A stretch of 11,570 nucleotides of DNA. Origin: CAYLMM01 sp964646035 (GTDB lineage: Bacteria > Krumholzibacteriota > Krumholzibacteriia > LZORAL124-64-63). Position 1 is the first letter of the stretch, and each line of letters starts with the position of its first letter. The position numbers and the translations under genes were made by a program. Shown piece after piece: positions 1-7,300 of the stretch. The notes beneath the pieces were generated by a model. It saw nothing but the letters and a program-made list of their open reading frames with translations. It ran no database searches and was not told where the DNA came from. The stretch is taken from positions 1 through 11,570 of the forward strand of contig CAZYDJ010000081.1 of assembly GCA_964646035.1 (NCBI GenBank). Reading direction: 5' to 3'.

Positions 1-753
1 CAGCCCCGCCGCGGCTATTATCGTCTGATGGTCCCGCCGAGCCTGCGCAAGGCCGCGGCGGTGGCCGCGGTTTCGGCCGCCACCGCCGCCGACATCGCCG
101 CCGCCTATCCTTTCGCCGCCGCCCGCACCGAGGTCGTACCCAACGGTACTCCGGCGTGGGTGGACGGAAGAGTCGCCGGAGGGCCGCGGCCGAGGCGGGC
201 ACCGTTCCTTTTCGTAGGCACCCTCGAACCCCGCAAGAACCTGGAGCGGATCCTGGACGCATATGAATTGTTCCTGTCCGCTTCATTCGGGCTGGACGGA
301 ATGGATGAGTTGCCCGATCTTATCCTTGCCGGCGGACGCGGCTGGCAGGACGGACCTTTCCGACGGCGGATGGAACCGCTCCTGGCCAGTGGAAAGTTGA
401 AATTGGCCGGATATTGTGACCCGGATCGGCTCTGGGAGCTCTACCAGTCGGCACAGGCTTTGCTATTCCCATCGCTTCATGAAGGTTTCGGACTGCCGAT
501 TCTGGAGGCGATGGCTGCCGGATTGCCTGTGTTGACCGCCGACCGGGGGGCGATGCTCGAAGTTGCCGGGGAAGCGGCGTTGACCGTGGACCCTGAAGAT
601 ACGCAGGCTATCGCCGACGGCATGGCCCGTCTGTTTTCCGATCCCGACCTGGGGGAGGAACTGGCGCAGCGGGGTATGCGTCGACGACAACTCTGGACTT
701 GGCAGCAGGCGGCTAGGCGTACCGTGGAGGTATATCGCCGGATCCTAGGCTAA
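1..753 (+). CDS. GT4-family glycosyltransferase, C-terminal part (5' end outside window)
   Basis: This is a cytoplasmic, retaining GT-B glycosyltransferase that probably adds a sugar from a nucleotide donor to a lipid-linked or surface polysaccharide. The frame is open to base 1, and the residues before the first ATG (base 28) read as ordinary family sequence (RGYYRL), so the gene starts upstream. Counting from base 1, the visible 250 residues hold the end of the N-terminal Rossmann domain, an NG turn before the linker, the VGTLEPRKN box (72-80, Arg78/Lys79 expected to contact donor phosphates), and the EGFGLPILEAM box. That box carries the E-x7-E pair (Glu161, Glu169) typical of GT4. It ends at TAA with a normal family C-terminus (TWQQAARRTVEVYRRIL). 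It lies 115 bp upstream of the WecA-like gene. Family assignment is secure; the sugar specificity cannot be read. Confidence 0.93.
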   Translation, partial: QPRRGYYRLMVPPSLRKAAAVAAVSAATAADIAAAYPFAAARTEVVPNGTPAWVDGRVAGGPRPRRAPFLFVGTLEPRKNLERILDAYELFLSASFGLDGMDELPDLILAGGRGWQDGPFRRRMEPLLASGKLKLAGYCDPDRLWELYQSAQALLFPSLHEGFGLPILEAMAAGLPVLTADRGAMLEVAGEAALTVDPEDTQAIADGMARLFSDPDLGEELAQRGMRRRQLWTWQQAARRTVEVYRRILG

Positions 754-762
754 AGCGGGAAA
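749..762 (+). repeat. Shared intergenic word, copy 1 (GCTAAAGCGGGAAA)
   Basis: This 14-base word overlaps the stop codon of the glycosyltransferase gene. It is repeated exactly at 9300-9313, upstream of the second C25 peptidase gene. Its core AAGCGGGAA (753-761) also occurs at 4236-4244, upstream of the first. Function unknown; a shared regulatory or RNA element is possible. Confidence 0.5.
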
Positions 763-796
763 CCGAAACGGTAGTCGCCAAATAATCGTTGCCCAC

Positions 797-837
797 CCAT
801 CGGGCTTGGACTAATGTCCAGGCGATGCCACCGATGG
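797..837 (+). other. Nested stem-loop in the gap before the WecA-like gene
   Basis: Outer arms CCATCGG (797-803) and CCGATGG (831-837) are perfectly complementary. Nested inside, GCTTGGAC (804-811) and GTCCAGGC (816-823) pair around a TAAT loop with one G-T wobble; 824-830 stays unpaired on the 3' side. No T-tract follows, so a Rho-independent terminator is not supported. It could be a leader structure of the TTG-started gene downstream or part of mRNA processing. The rest of the 754-868 gap shows no gene. Confidence 0.5.
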
Positions 838-856
838 AGCGGGGCGTTTCTGCTGC

Positions 857-862
857 AAGGAG
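857..862 (+). promoter_or_regulatory. Shine-Dalgarno AAGGAG deciding a TTG start
   Basis: AAGGAG lies 6 bases before TTG at 869. It is the main reason for accepting TTG as the start of the WecA-like gene, and this choice keeps the whole first transmembrane helix. Confidence 0.8.
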
Positions 863-868
863 TCAGGG

Positions 869-2185
869 TTGAGTACAGAGGCAATAGTCCTTCTGAGCGG
901 CCCGGTTGCTTTCCTGGTGTCCTGGCTGGTGCAACCGCACTTCAGGAGCTTGGGCTTTCTCACCGGGATCGTCGATCTTCCGGGATATAGAAGAACCCAT
1001 CGCGAGCCCGTGCCCCGAACCGGCGGCATGGCCATTTTCATATCGTTCTTCGCCACCCTCTACATTCTCGACTACCTGGTGCTGCATGACCCGTTGCCGT
1101 GGTCCTGGCTCGGCGTGCTCGGCGGTTCGGGCCTGGCCATCCTCGCTCTGGGGGTCGGCGACGACCGCTTCCACATCCACGCCGAAAAGAAACTCTACGG
1201 CCAGTTCGTGGTCATCATCAGCCTGATGCTCTTCGGCCAGCGCCTAGACACCGTGGTGCTGCCGCTGATCGGAGCGGTCGAGTTGGGCGGCTGGGCCTGG
1301 CCGGTGACCATGCTCTGGTACCTGGGATTCATCAATTCGATGAATCTGATCGATGGCCTGGACGGTTTGGCCAGCGGCATCGGCGTGCTGGCTTCCCTGG
1401 CCCTGGTCGCTATCGCCATCGTGGTGGGCGATTTCTATTCCGTGCTTTTCGCTTCCACCCTGGGCGGAGCCACCCTGGCCTTCATGTACTGGAACGTCAG
1501 CCGCCGGAAGATCTTCCTCGGCGATTCCGGGAGCATGTGGATGGGACTGGTGCTCGGCGGTCTGATTCTCCATCTGGGCCAACGCAACGGCATCTCCATG
1601 CTGCTGCTGCTGGCGCCGATGGTGGTGCCCATCTGGGATACCGGAACGACCATCGTCCGCCGCTACCGCAAGCGATCCTCGATTTTCGAAGCCGACGATT
1701 TCCATCTCCACCACCGCCTGGTCCGCGTCGGCTTCCAGCCCGGCTCGGCTGTCCGGTTCCTGCTGCTGATCACGGCCGGCTCGATTCTCTTCGCCCTGTC
1801 CGACTTCGTGGGGGCGCCCTGGCTCGGGCTGCCGGCCATGGGCACCTGGATGTGCGCGATCCATACCTGGGCCCGGCATCGCCAGCGGTCCACGGTATCG
1901 CGTCTCGACTTCTTCAGCGAGATGCTCTTCGTGCTGGGCATAGATGATCAGGGTGACGCCGGATCGATGTTCCGCGAGCATCAGGTCGCCGAGATCATCG
2001 ACATCCAGGCCGAACGCGACCGGGTCGAGGAAGCCATGGCCGCCGTCGCCGGCGGTTCGACATCGGCCAAGGTCATTTCCCACCCCGGCCGATCCGCGCT
2101 GCCCCGCGATTCCGAACGCGCCTATGCCGGATCGGGGGAGCCCGACGATGTCGTTCTTTCCTCTGCCAAGGATTTTTCTGACTGA
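869..2185 (+). CDS. WecA/TagO/MraY-family polyprenyl-phosphate sugar-1-phosphate transferase
   Basis: This integral membrane enzyme moves a sugar-1-phosphate (commonly GlcNAc-1-P) from a UDP-sugar to undecaprenyl phosphate, the first step of O-antigen, exopolysaccharide or teichoic-acid-type glycans. Of 438 residues, about the first 340 are a multi-helix membrane core. It has the family landmarks in order: HREPVPRTGG (45-53), the acidic pair Asp98-Asp99 with Lys107 nearby, NSMNLIDGLDGLASG (156-170), FLGDSGS (216-222), Asp257 before the RRYRKRS loop, and HLHHRL (279-284). The HxHHR loop separates the WecA/TagO branch from true MraY. An unusual cytosolic tail of about 90 residues (after ~345) follows, charged and low in recognisable motifs. 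The TTG start is set by AAGGAG. The 3' end overlaps the methyltransferase gene by 38 bp. A symbol is withheld because WecA, TagO and WbpL relatives cannot be separated by eye. Confidence 0.93.
   Translation: MSTEAIVLLSGPVAFLVSWLVQPHFRSLGFLTGIVDLPGYRRTHREPVPRTGGMAIFISFFATLYILDYLVLHDPLPWSWLGVLGGSGLAILALGVGDDRFHIHAEKKLYGQFVVIISLMLFGQRLDTVVLPLIGAVELGGWAWPVTMLWYLGFINSMNLIDGLDGLASGIGVLASLALVAIAIVVGDFYSVLFASTLGGATLAFMYWNVSRRKIFLGDSGSMWMGLVLGGLILHLGQRNGISMLLLLAPMVVPIWDTGTTIVRRYRKRSSIFEADDFHLHHRLVRVGFQPGSAVRFLLLITAGSILFALSDFVGAPWLGLPAMGTWMCAIHTWARHRQRSTVSRLDFFSEMLFVLGIDDQGDAGSMFREHQVAEIIDIQAERDRVEEAMAAVAGGSTSAKVISHPGRSALPRDSERAYAGSGEPDDVVLSSAKDFSD
2134..2140 (+). promoter_or_regulatory. Shine-Dalgarno GGGGGAG inside the upstream gene
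   Basis: This purine run lies within the end of the WecA-like gene, 7 bases before ATG at 2148. It fixes the methyltransferase start at 2148 rather than at a non-homologous in-frame ATG further upstream (such as 1944), and implies coupled translation. Confidence 0.7.
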
Positions 2186-2810
2186 TCTGGAGTCGAGGAC
2201 CGACCGGCCGGTGGTCGAACTCGGCTGCGGCGACGGTCGTTTCGGGGCCGTGATCGCCGATGTCGGCGCCCGCGTCATCGGGATCGATCGCCGACCTCCG
2301 TCCTGCGGCACGGCTGCGGATCTGGTCGGCGACGTCGTCGACCCGCCCTTGTCGCCGGGATCGGTCCCGGTGCTGGTGGCCGCGAATCTGCTCCGACATC
2401 TCGCTTTTGACCGTCCCGAAGCGGTTCCCGGGTCCTGGATCGGCCTGTTGCGTCCCGGCGGTGTTTTGTGGATCTTCGAGGACGAGCCGGGGGACGCCAC
2501 TCCGGGAGCGGCCAACTACAAAGACCTCCAATCCTGGCTGGCGCGTCTGGTGCCCGGCCGGTCGCCGTTGTTGTCGCTGACCTCTTTCCGTGACGGCTTC
2601 GCTCCGGGCGCCGACGACGGCTGGAGCTTCGGTCTCGCCGCCAACGAGTATCCCGCCTCGGTCGATGGGGCGCTGGCCGTCCTCGAACCTGATTTCGGTG
2701 ATGTCGAGGGGGAGGCCGGACGTTTGGCCGATCGGATCAGGGCCCACGGACTGAGTTATGGCCAATATTGGTGGGCTCGTTACGCGCCTGGAGAATCGAG
2801 GCGGATATGA
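2148..2810 (+). CDS. Class I SAM-dependent methyltransferase, likely polysaccharide-modifying
   Basis: A predicted cytosolic methyltransferase of 220 residues with no signal peptide or membrane segment. Motif I is ELGCGDGRFG (24-33), the SAM-binding glycine loop after the first strand. The acidic residue after strand 2 is Asp47 in VIGID (43-47), expected to hold the SAM ribose. The post-motif LLRPGGVLWIFEDEP (100-114) is the usual LRPGG turn. The C-terminal half (115-220) has a YKDLQSW segment and an aromatic end (GQYWWARY). I do not recognise the subfamily or acceptor. The reading frame stays open upstream to 1944, but that extension is out-of-frame translation of the WecA-like gene; the Shine-Dalgarno and the position of motif I favour 2148. 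It overlaps the WecA-like gene by 38 bp and the deacetylase-like gene by 4 bp (ATGA), so modification of the same glycan is inferred. Confidence 0.85.
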   Translation: MSFFPLPRIFLTDLESRTDRPVVELGCGDGRFGAVIADVGARVIGIDRRPPSCGTAADLVGDVVDPPLSPGSVPVLVAANLLRHLAFDRPEAVPGSWIGLLRPGGVLWIFEDEPGDATPGAANYKDLQSWLARLVPGRSPLLSLTSFRDGFAPGADDGWSFGLAANEYPASVDGALAVLEPDFGDVEGEAGRLADRIRAHGLSYGQYWWARYAPGESRRI

Positions 2811-4171
2811 TGCGTCGGCGATCGATCCTGATCCTGATTTCAGCGGCCTTGCTGGTTTTGGTGGCCGCTCTGTCGGTGTTGCTCGCCGGCAGCCGCAGTT
2901 GTGGCGATTGGCGTTCGGCCCGGATCGTCGCCATCGAGAGCGATGATTGGGGCCTATGCGCTTTCGTGCCCACCGCCGAAACGGCTGCGGCGATCGATGC
3001 CACGGGCATGTCCGCCGACCAGACCCCCGCGGTCTACTGGGGATCGACTCTCGAGGACAGCGCGGCGGTGGACCGTCTGAGCCGGATTTGCCGCCGGACC
3101 CGCGGCCGCGGCGAGTTGCCCGCCGTATTCCAGCCGAATTACATCATGGGTTCATTGAACTGCGAGCCGACCGATGGCGCAGGAGTGGAATTCGCTCCCG
3201 GCCCGATCGCCGGCTGGTCCTGGCGGCGCCGACTTTTGCCGGAATTGCCGATCGACTACTCCCGGCCCGGTCTCTGGAGCGCCGTCACGGCGGCGATGGC
3301 GGACCAGGTCTGGTCGCCTGAACTGCACGGACTCTACCACTATGATCCCGCGGATCGGATCGCCGCTGCCGTAGCCGATCCCGCCGCCGCCGCCGCCGCG
3401 ATGGCGGGGGTTCTCGCTTTTCCCGGCTCGCAGTACTCCTACGAGTTGTCGCCCACCCGTCCTCTTTCCCTGCTCGGCGATGAACTCGAACTGTCAGTGG
3501 CTTCCTTCACCGAGCTTTTCGGGCGTCGTCCGCGTTCGGTCGTCGCGCCCGACTATGTCTGGAACCGTTCCCACGAGAAGATGTGGCGGGACGCCGGCAT
3601 CGCGATCATCCAATCGAAGCGCGAGCAGCGCTGGGTCGGGGTGGGCGGCGCAATCACGAATCGCATCTACAAGGTGCTCGAACGCAGCTGGCGACGGATC
3701 ACGGATCCCGATCTGGTATATCTGGAAAGGAATTGCCGTTTCGAACCGGCCCAGGAGGGGCCTGGAGCCGGTACCGTCGAGAACTGCCTGGAATCGGTTC
3801 TGGCCGCCTGGAAACGCGGCGAGCCCGCAATCATCGAGACCCACCGGGTAAACTACGTGAACCTCGACTCCGAGATTACCGATCGCTGTTTCGCGGATCT
3901 GGCCGAATTGCTGAGCAGCATCGCCGCCCAGCCCGGACCGCGTCCCCAGTTCGTCGACGACTCCGAACTCGCCCAGTTGCAACGCCGTGGAACGAGCTGG
4001 CGCCTGGTTCCCGGCGCGGTGATAGTCCGCAACATCACCAACTCGCATCGTGTAGTGCCGGTGCCCCTGCCTGATCGCGACTCACCCCTGCTGATTTCGG
4101 TTGCGCCGGGTGGGGTTTGTCGTGTACCTTTTTGCTCGCCTTTCAAACGCATTTCACAACTGCCTCGTTGA
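2807..4171 (+). CDS. Membrane-anchored NodB-like polysaccharide deacetylase (putative)
   Basis: A 454-residue protein with a basic N-terminus (MMRRR) and one hydrophobic segment (about 6-27), read as a signal anchor or lipoprotein-like signal that places the rest outside the cytoplasm. The fold looks like the NodB/carbohydrate esterase 4 glycoside hydrolase/deacetylase barrel. The evidence is RIVAIESDDWG (39-49, Asp46-Asp47 as motif 1), ELHGLYHYD (His174 and His178, an HxxxH metal pair as motif 2), VVAPDYVWN (245-253, in the place of the RxPY motif) and IIETHRVNY (342-350, His346 as the late histidine). Spacing is looser than in classical NodB and the barrel is longer. The ATG at 2807 overlaps the upstream TGA as ATGA; ATG at 2810 is an equally good start, one residue shorter. 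An ORF extending upstream to 2768 would put 13 non-hydrophobic residues before the signal. It is probably a glycan deacetylase or an inactive carbohydrate-binding relative. Confidence 0.68.
   Translation: MMRRRSILILISAALLVLVAALSVLLAGSRSCGDWRSARIVAIESDDWGLCAFVPTAETAAAIDATGMSADQTPAVYWGSTLEDSAAVDRLSRICRRTRGRGELPAVFQPNYIMGSLNCEPTDGAGVEFAPGPIAGWSWRRRLLPELPIDYSRPGLWSAVTAAMADQVWSPELHGLYHYDPADRIAAAVADPAAAAAAMAGVLAFPGSQYSYELSPTRPLSLLGDELELSVASFTELFGRRPRSVVAPDYVWNRSHEKMWRDAGIAIIQSKREQRWVGVGGAITNRIYKVLERSWRRITDPDLVYLERNCRFEPAQEGPGAGTVENCLESVLAAWKRGEPAIIETHRVNYVNLDSEITDRCFADLAELLSSIAAQPGPRPQFVDDSELAQLQRRGTSWRLVPGAVIVRNITNSHRVVPVPLPDRDSPLLISVAPGGVCRVPFCSPFKRISQLPR
3381..3398 (+). repeat. CCG trinucleotide run (six units) in the deacetylase-like gene
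   Basis: Six CCG units encode an alanine run at residues 192-198, just after the HxxxH motif, probably in a helix or surface loop. Unit changes would keep the frame, so this is not a phase-variation switch. Confidence 0.6.
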
Positions 4172-4197
4172 CCCAAGACAACTCTTTGTGGTAAAAT
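4168..4197 (+). promoter_or_regulatory. Candidate sigma70-type promoter for the first C25 peptidase gene
   Basis: TTGACC (4168-4173, 5/6 to TTGACA) and TAAAAT (4192-4197, 5/6 to TATAAT) are 18 bases apart. The -35 overlaps the stop codon of the deacetylase-like gene. Transcription would begin near 4204 and give a leader of about 114 bases. The region is clearly more AT-rich than its surroundings. Sigma-factor preferences of this lineage are unknown. Confidence 0.45.
4175..4186 (+). repeat. Shared 12-mer AAGACAACTCTT, copy 1
   Basis: Identical to 9312-9323, so it is present upstream of both C25 peptidase genes. Here it lies in the spacer of the candidate promoter and partly forms the left arm of a dyad (4176-4184). 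A 9-base piece (GACAACTCT) also occurs inside the glycosyltransferase coding region at 686-694, so shorter matches are not significant. Confidence 0.45.
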
Positions 4198-4206
4198 ATT
4201 TACCAC
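4188..4206 (+). promoter_or_regulatory. 19-bp palindrome over the -10 region (operator-like)
   Basis: GTGGTAAA (4188-4195) and TTTACCAC (4199-4206) are perfect inverted arms around ATA. The dyad covers the whole candidate -10 element, the layout of a repressor operator. It has no trailing T-tract, so a terminator is unlikely. Confidence 0.5.
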
Positions 4207-4216
4207 TTCGAGTTAT

Positions 4217-4250
4217 GAGGCGAGCCTTCCGTTGCAAGCGGGAAGGCCTC
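4217..4250 (+). other. Leader stem-loop before the first C25 peptidase gene
   Basis: GAGGC (4217-4221) pairs with GCCTC (4246-4250) and CTTCC (4226-4230) with GGAAG (4241-4245), leaving GAGC as a 5' bulge and a 10-base loop. The loop and 3' arm carry the shared word AAGCGGGAA (4236-4244). It lies in the predicted untranslated leader. Confidence 0.4.
4236..4244 (+). repeat. Shared intergenic nonamer AAGCGGGAA, copy 2
   Basis: Identical to 753-761 and 9304-9312, so each of the three gene-free gaps has one copy on the + strand. I saw no copy in coding sequence when reading by eye. Confidence 0.4.
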
Positions 4251-4307
4251 GAGTTGTCTCATCTGAAGGCTGGGGCTAAGGTTCATCGCCCTGAGTCTGC
4301 ATCTTTG

Positions 4308-4312
4308 AAGGA
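4308..4312 (+). promoter_or_regulatory. Shine-Dalgarno AAGGA deciding a TTG start
   Basis: AAGGA lies 5 bases before TTG at 4318 and supports it as the start of the large peptidase gene. The alternative in-frame GTG at 4369 lacks a comparable site but would still keep the hydrophobic signal core. Confidence 0.6.
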
Positions 4313-4317
4313 CAAAA

Positions 4318-7300
4318 TTGATCACAGCAAAAATCGCCCGTCTTGCCCGGTCAAACCGCAGTACATCTGTGGTTTCCACCGCTTCGGGTCGCCTTTCTCT
4401 GTTGATTCTGATGGGTTTAACGGCATTGCTGCTCATCGTTGCCGGGGCTGCCCGCGCCTCGGGGACGGAGCTGGAAATCGCCGTTGAATTCCCGATGGAT
4501 CAATTGGTTTGGCGCGGATCCGCTGACGGAATGACGCCTGATTGGGAAGGCTTGCCGCTGATAGACGAGCCCGGCGATCCCCGCTTGCCTTATCGCGACG
4601 TGCTCGTGGTCTTGCCCGAAGGCGTTCGCGCCGTGGATCTGCGACTGGTTCCGGGTGGAGTCGAAGCCGGCGCTCTGACAGGCCCGGTTTCGGTGGGGGC
4701 TCCGGCGATTTCCTCGAGCGGCGATGCCCTGGTATGGAGCAACCTCGAACCGTCCGACCAGAGATTTCCGTCCGTTTGGGGCGAATTGCTCGGGACTTCG
4801 GTCTGGCACGGGACCGCGGTCGCCACTGTGCGCGTATACCCGCTGCGCCTGACCCGTGATTCGTCCGGGCAGCAGTGGAGCGGCGTCGAGACCGCGACTG
4901 CGATGGAGATAGGGATCGTCACCGGATTCGCCGACGGAACCAGGGCCCGGCGTCAGCGGGCGGTTCGCGGCGAGGATGACCGCGTCCGGGAAACCCTGTC
5001 CCGCCGGGTGGTCAACCCCGGCGCCCTCGGCGGACTTCAGGCGCCGATGACTCTCGCTGCCGAGGCAGGCTATTTCGCGCCCGAAGCCGAACCCAGCCTG
5101 GACGGCTCCGCAGTCGATTACGTGATCATCACCAACCAGGAGATGGAATCCGAATTCCAGCGCCTCGCGGATTTCAAGACCTCCCGCGGCATCACTACGG
5201 TCGTTCGCACGATCGACTGGATCACGGCCAACTATCCGGCCGAGAGCGATCTGCCGGCCACGATCCGCTCGTTCATCAAAGATTGCTACCAGCGATGGGG
5301 AACCAGTTATGCCCTGCTCGGGGGGGATGTCGACATAGTCCCGACCCGGATCATCCACAGCACTTTCTATCCCGTGGATGAAGGAACCGAGATTCCGACC
5401 GACCTCTATTATTCCTGCCTCGACGGCAACTGGAACGCCGACGGCGACGAGAATCTGGCCGAGCCCCTGATCAACGCCTACGACCTGGGCGACGCCGCCG
5501 ACATGGTGCCGGAGATCTATCTGGGACGGGCTCCCGCCAGCACCACGACCGAGGCCTCCATCTTCATCGACAAGGTGATGGCCTACGAGCGGGACGGGGT
5601 GGGGGACCACTACGGTAACATCCTGTTCCTGAGCGAAGTGCTCTTCCCCAGTGACTTCAGCCAGGGCGACAGCATCGACGAGGACGGGGCAGTCTTCAGC
5701 GAAGCGATCATCGATTCGACCCTGGCCGGAACGTCGCTGACTCCTGCTCGCCTCTACGAGAACTATTCGATGTGGCCCGGATCCTCGGCCGAAACCTACG
5801 GCTCGGTCATGTCGGCTCTTCAGAGCGGCGGATACGGCATCGTCAATCACATCGGTCACGGTTTCTTCTACAACATGTCGATCGGCTCGGTGAGCCTCAC
5901 CCTGTCCGACGCCAGCGATCTGAACAACTCGCCGCATTTCTTCCTGCTCTACGGAATGAACTGCGCCTCGGCCGCTTTCGATTACAACTCCATCCAGGAG
6001 CGCTTCCTGGTCAACCCGTACGGCGGCGCGGTCTTCACCCTGGGATCGGCCAGGGCTTCATTCCCCGGCACGGCGACCGAGTACCAAAAGGAATTCTACG
6101 AGGTCCTGCTGCACGAGCCGGCCTATCTCGCCGGCGAGGTGATCAACCAGAGCCGGCTGCCGTTCAGCGCCAACACTCTGCAGAACACACTCGAGCGCTG
6201 GACGCATCTGAACTACGTGATTCTCGGCGATCCCAGTCTCGTTGTCTGGACGGGGCAGCCCCTGGCCCTCGATGTGGCGGTTCCGGACAGCCTGACTTTC
6301 GGTGATCAGGATGTGACGGTGACCGTGACGAGCGGCGGCCAGGCGATCCCCGACGCCGTGATCTGCATCGCCAAGACCGGCGATGATTACGTCCGGGCCA
6401 TGACCGACGCCTCGGGCATGGCAGTCATGCCGTTCAAGGTGAAGTCGCCCGGCGAGGTTGCGATCAACGTAATGGGTCAGAACCTGCGCCCCGCGGAGAT
6501 CTCGGTCCCGGTCAGGGAACGCTCGGGCTCATATCTGAAGTACATCTCGATGCGCGTGGTGGACGACGGCACCGCAGGCACCGCCGGCAACGGAGACGGA
6601 TTGATGGATTCCGGAGAGACCGTCGGGATCTACATCACCGTTCGCAACACCGGCGGCACGACGAGCGGTCCGACCAACGCCTACCTGTCGATTCCCACCG
6701 CCGGCTGCGAGACCATCATCGACGAAACTTCGGTCGCGGGAATCGCCCCCGGCGCCGAGGCCGAGGCCGACGGCCAGTTCCTGATTTCCCTGAGCCCCGA
6801 CTTTTCCGACCGCGACATCATGGAGTGCGTGTTGCTGCTCCAGGACAGTCTCGGCGGAGTCTTCGTCGACGGTTTCGCCGCCGAGATCCTTTCTCCGCGG
6901 TTGGAAGTCGCCCTGCTCGACTGGTCGGATTACGGCTCCGGCGACGGCGATCAGCAGATCGAACCCGGCGAGCCGATCCAATTGACTTTCGCCCTGCGCA
7001 ATTACGGATGGGGCACCGCCGACAATCTTTCGGCCTGGATCGAGCCCCTCGTGCCCGAGTTGGGGGTCCACGCGGGTACCGGCCAATGGAGCAGCATTCC
7101 GAAGTTGAGCGAGGAGATCCAGCAGGACTACTTCCTCATCACCACCGATCTGCCCGCCAAGGACACCTTGGGGCGCCTGCACGTCGTGGACACCAGCGGC
7201 CACGAGTGGGTGCATACCTTCGACCTCGACGATCCGGGCCAGCCGCAGATCGTATCCTTGTCCGCGCCGTCCGGCGGCGAGAGCCTGCTCAAATGGGGGA

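Larger units (their letters stand above)
4176..4259 (+). other. Long-range inverted repeat AGACAACTC / GAGTTGTCT
   Basis: Nine-base perfect arms at 4176-4184 and 4251-4259 enclose the 4188-4206 palindrome and the 4217-4250 stem. In RNA read through from upstream this would close a multi-hairpin structure. In a transcript starting near 4204 the left arm is absent, so then it could only act as DNA. The right-arm word also appears in coding sequence near 3443, so chance is possible. Confidence 0.35.

Noticed and set aside
749..868. Cyclic-di-GMP-I (GEMM) riboswitch, suggested by a TAAAGC word and a nearby GGTAG
   Set aside because: The upstream half of the consensus is missing and would fall in coding sequence; the helices do not match.
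1944..2147. N-terminal extension of the methyltransferase
   Set aside because: The residues are Arg/Pro/Ser-rich out-of-frame translation of the WecA-like gene. The Shine-Dalgarno and motif I position favour ATG 2148.
1244..2515. Antisense open frame (423 codons) across the WecA-like and methyltransferase genes
   Set aside because: Spans two clear + strand genes and their overlap; its composition is typical of GC-rich shadow reading.
4188..4206. Rho-independent terminator of the glycan operon
   Set aside because: The stem is AT-rich and followed by ACTTCGAG rather than a T-tract; an operator fits better.
4417..5937. Long antisense open frame (506 codons) under the first C25 peptidase gene
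   Set aside because: A high-GC shadow frame. Its translation is low-complexity Gly/Arg/Asp-rich with no domain, while the + strand frame has complete C25 motifs.
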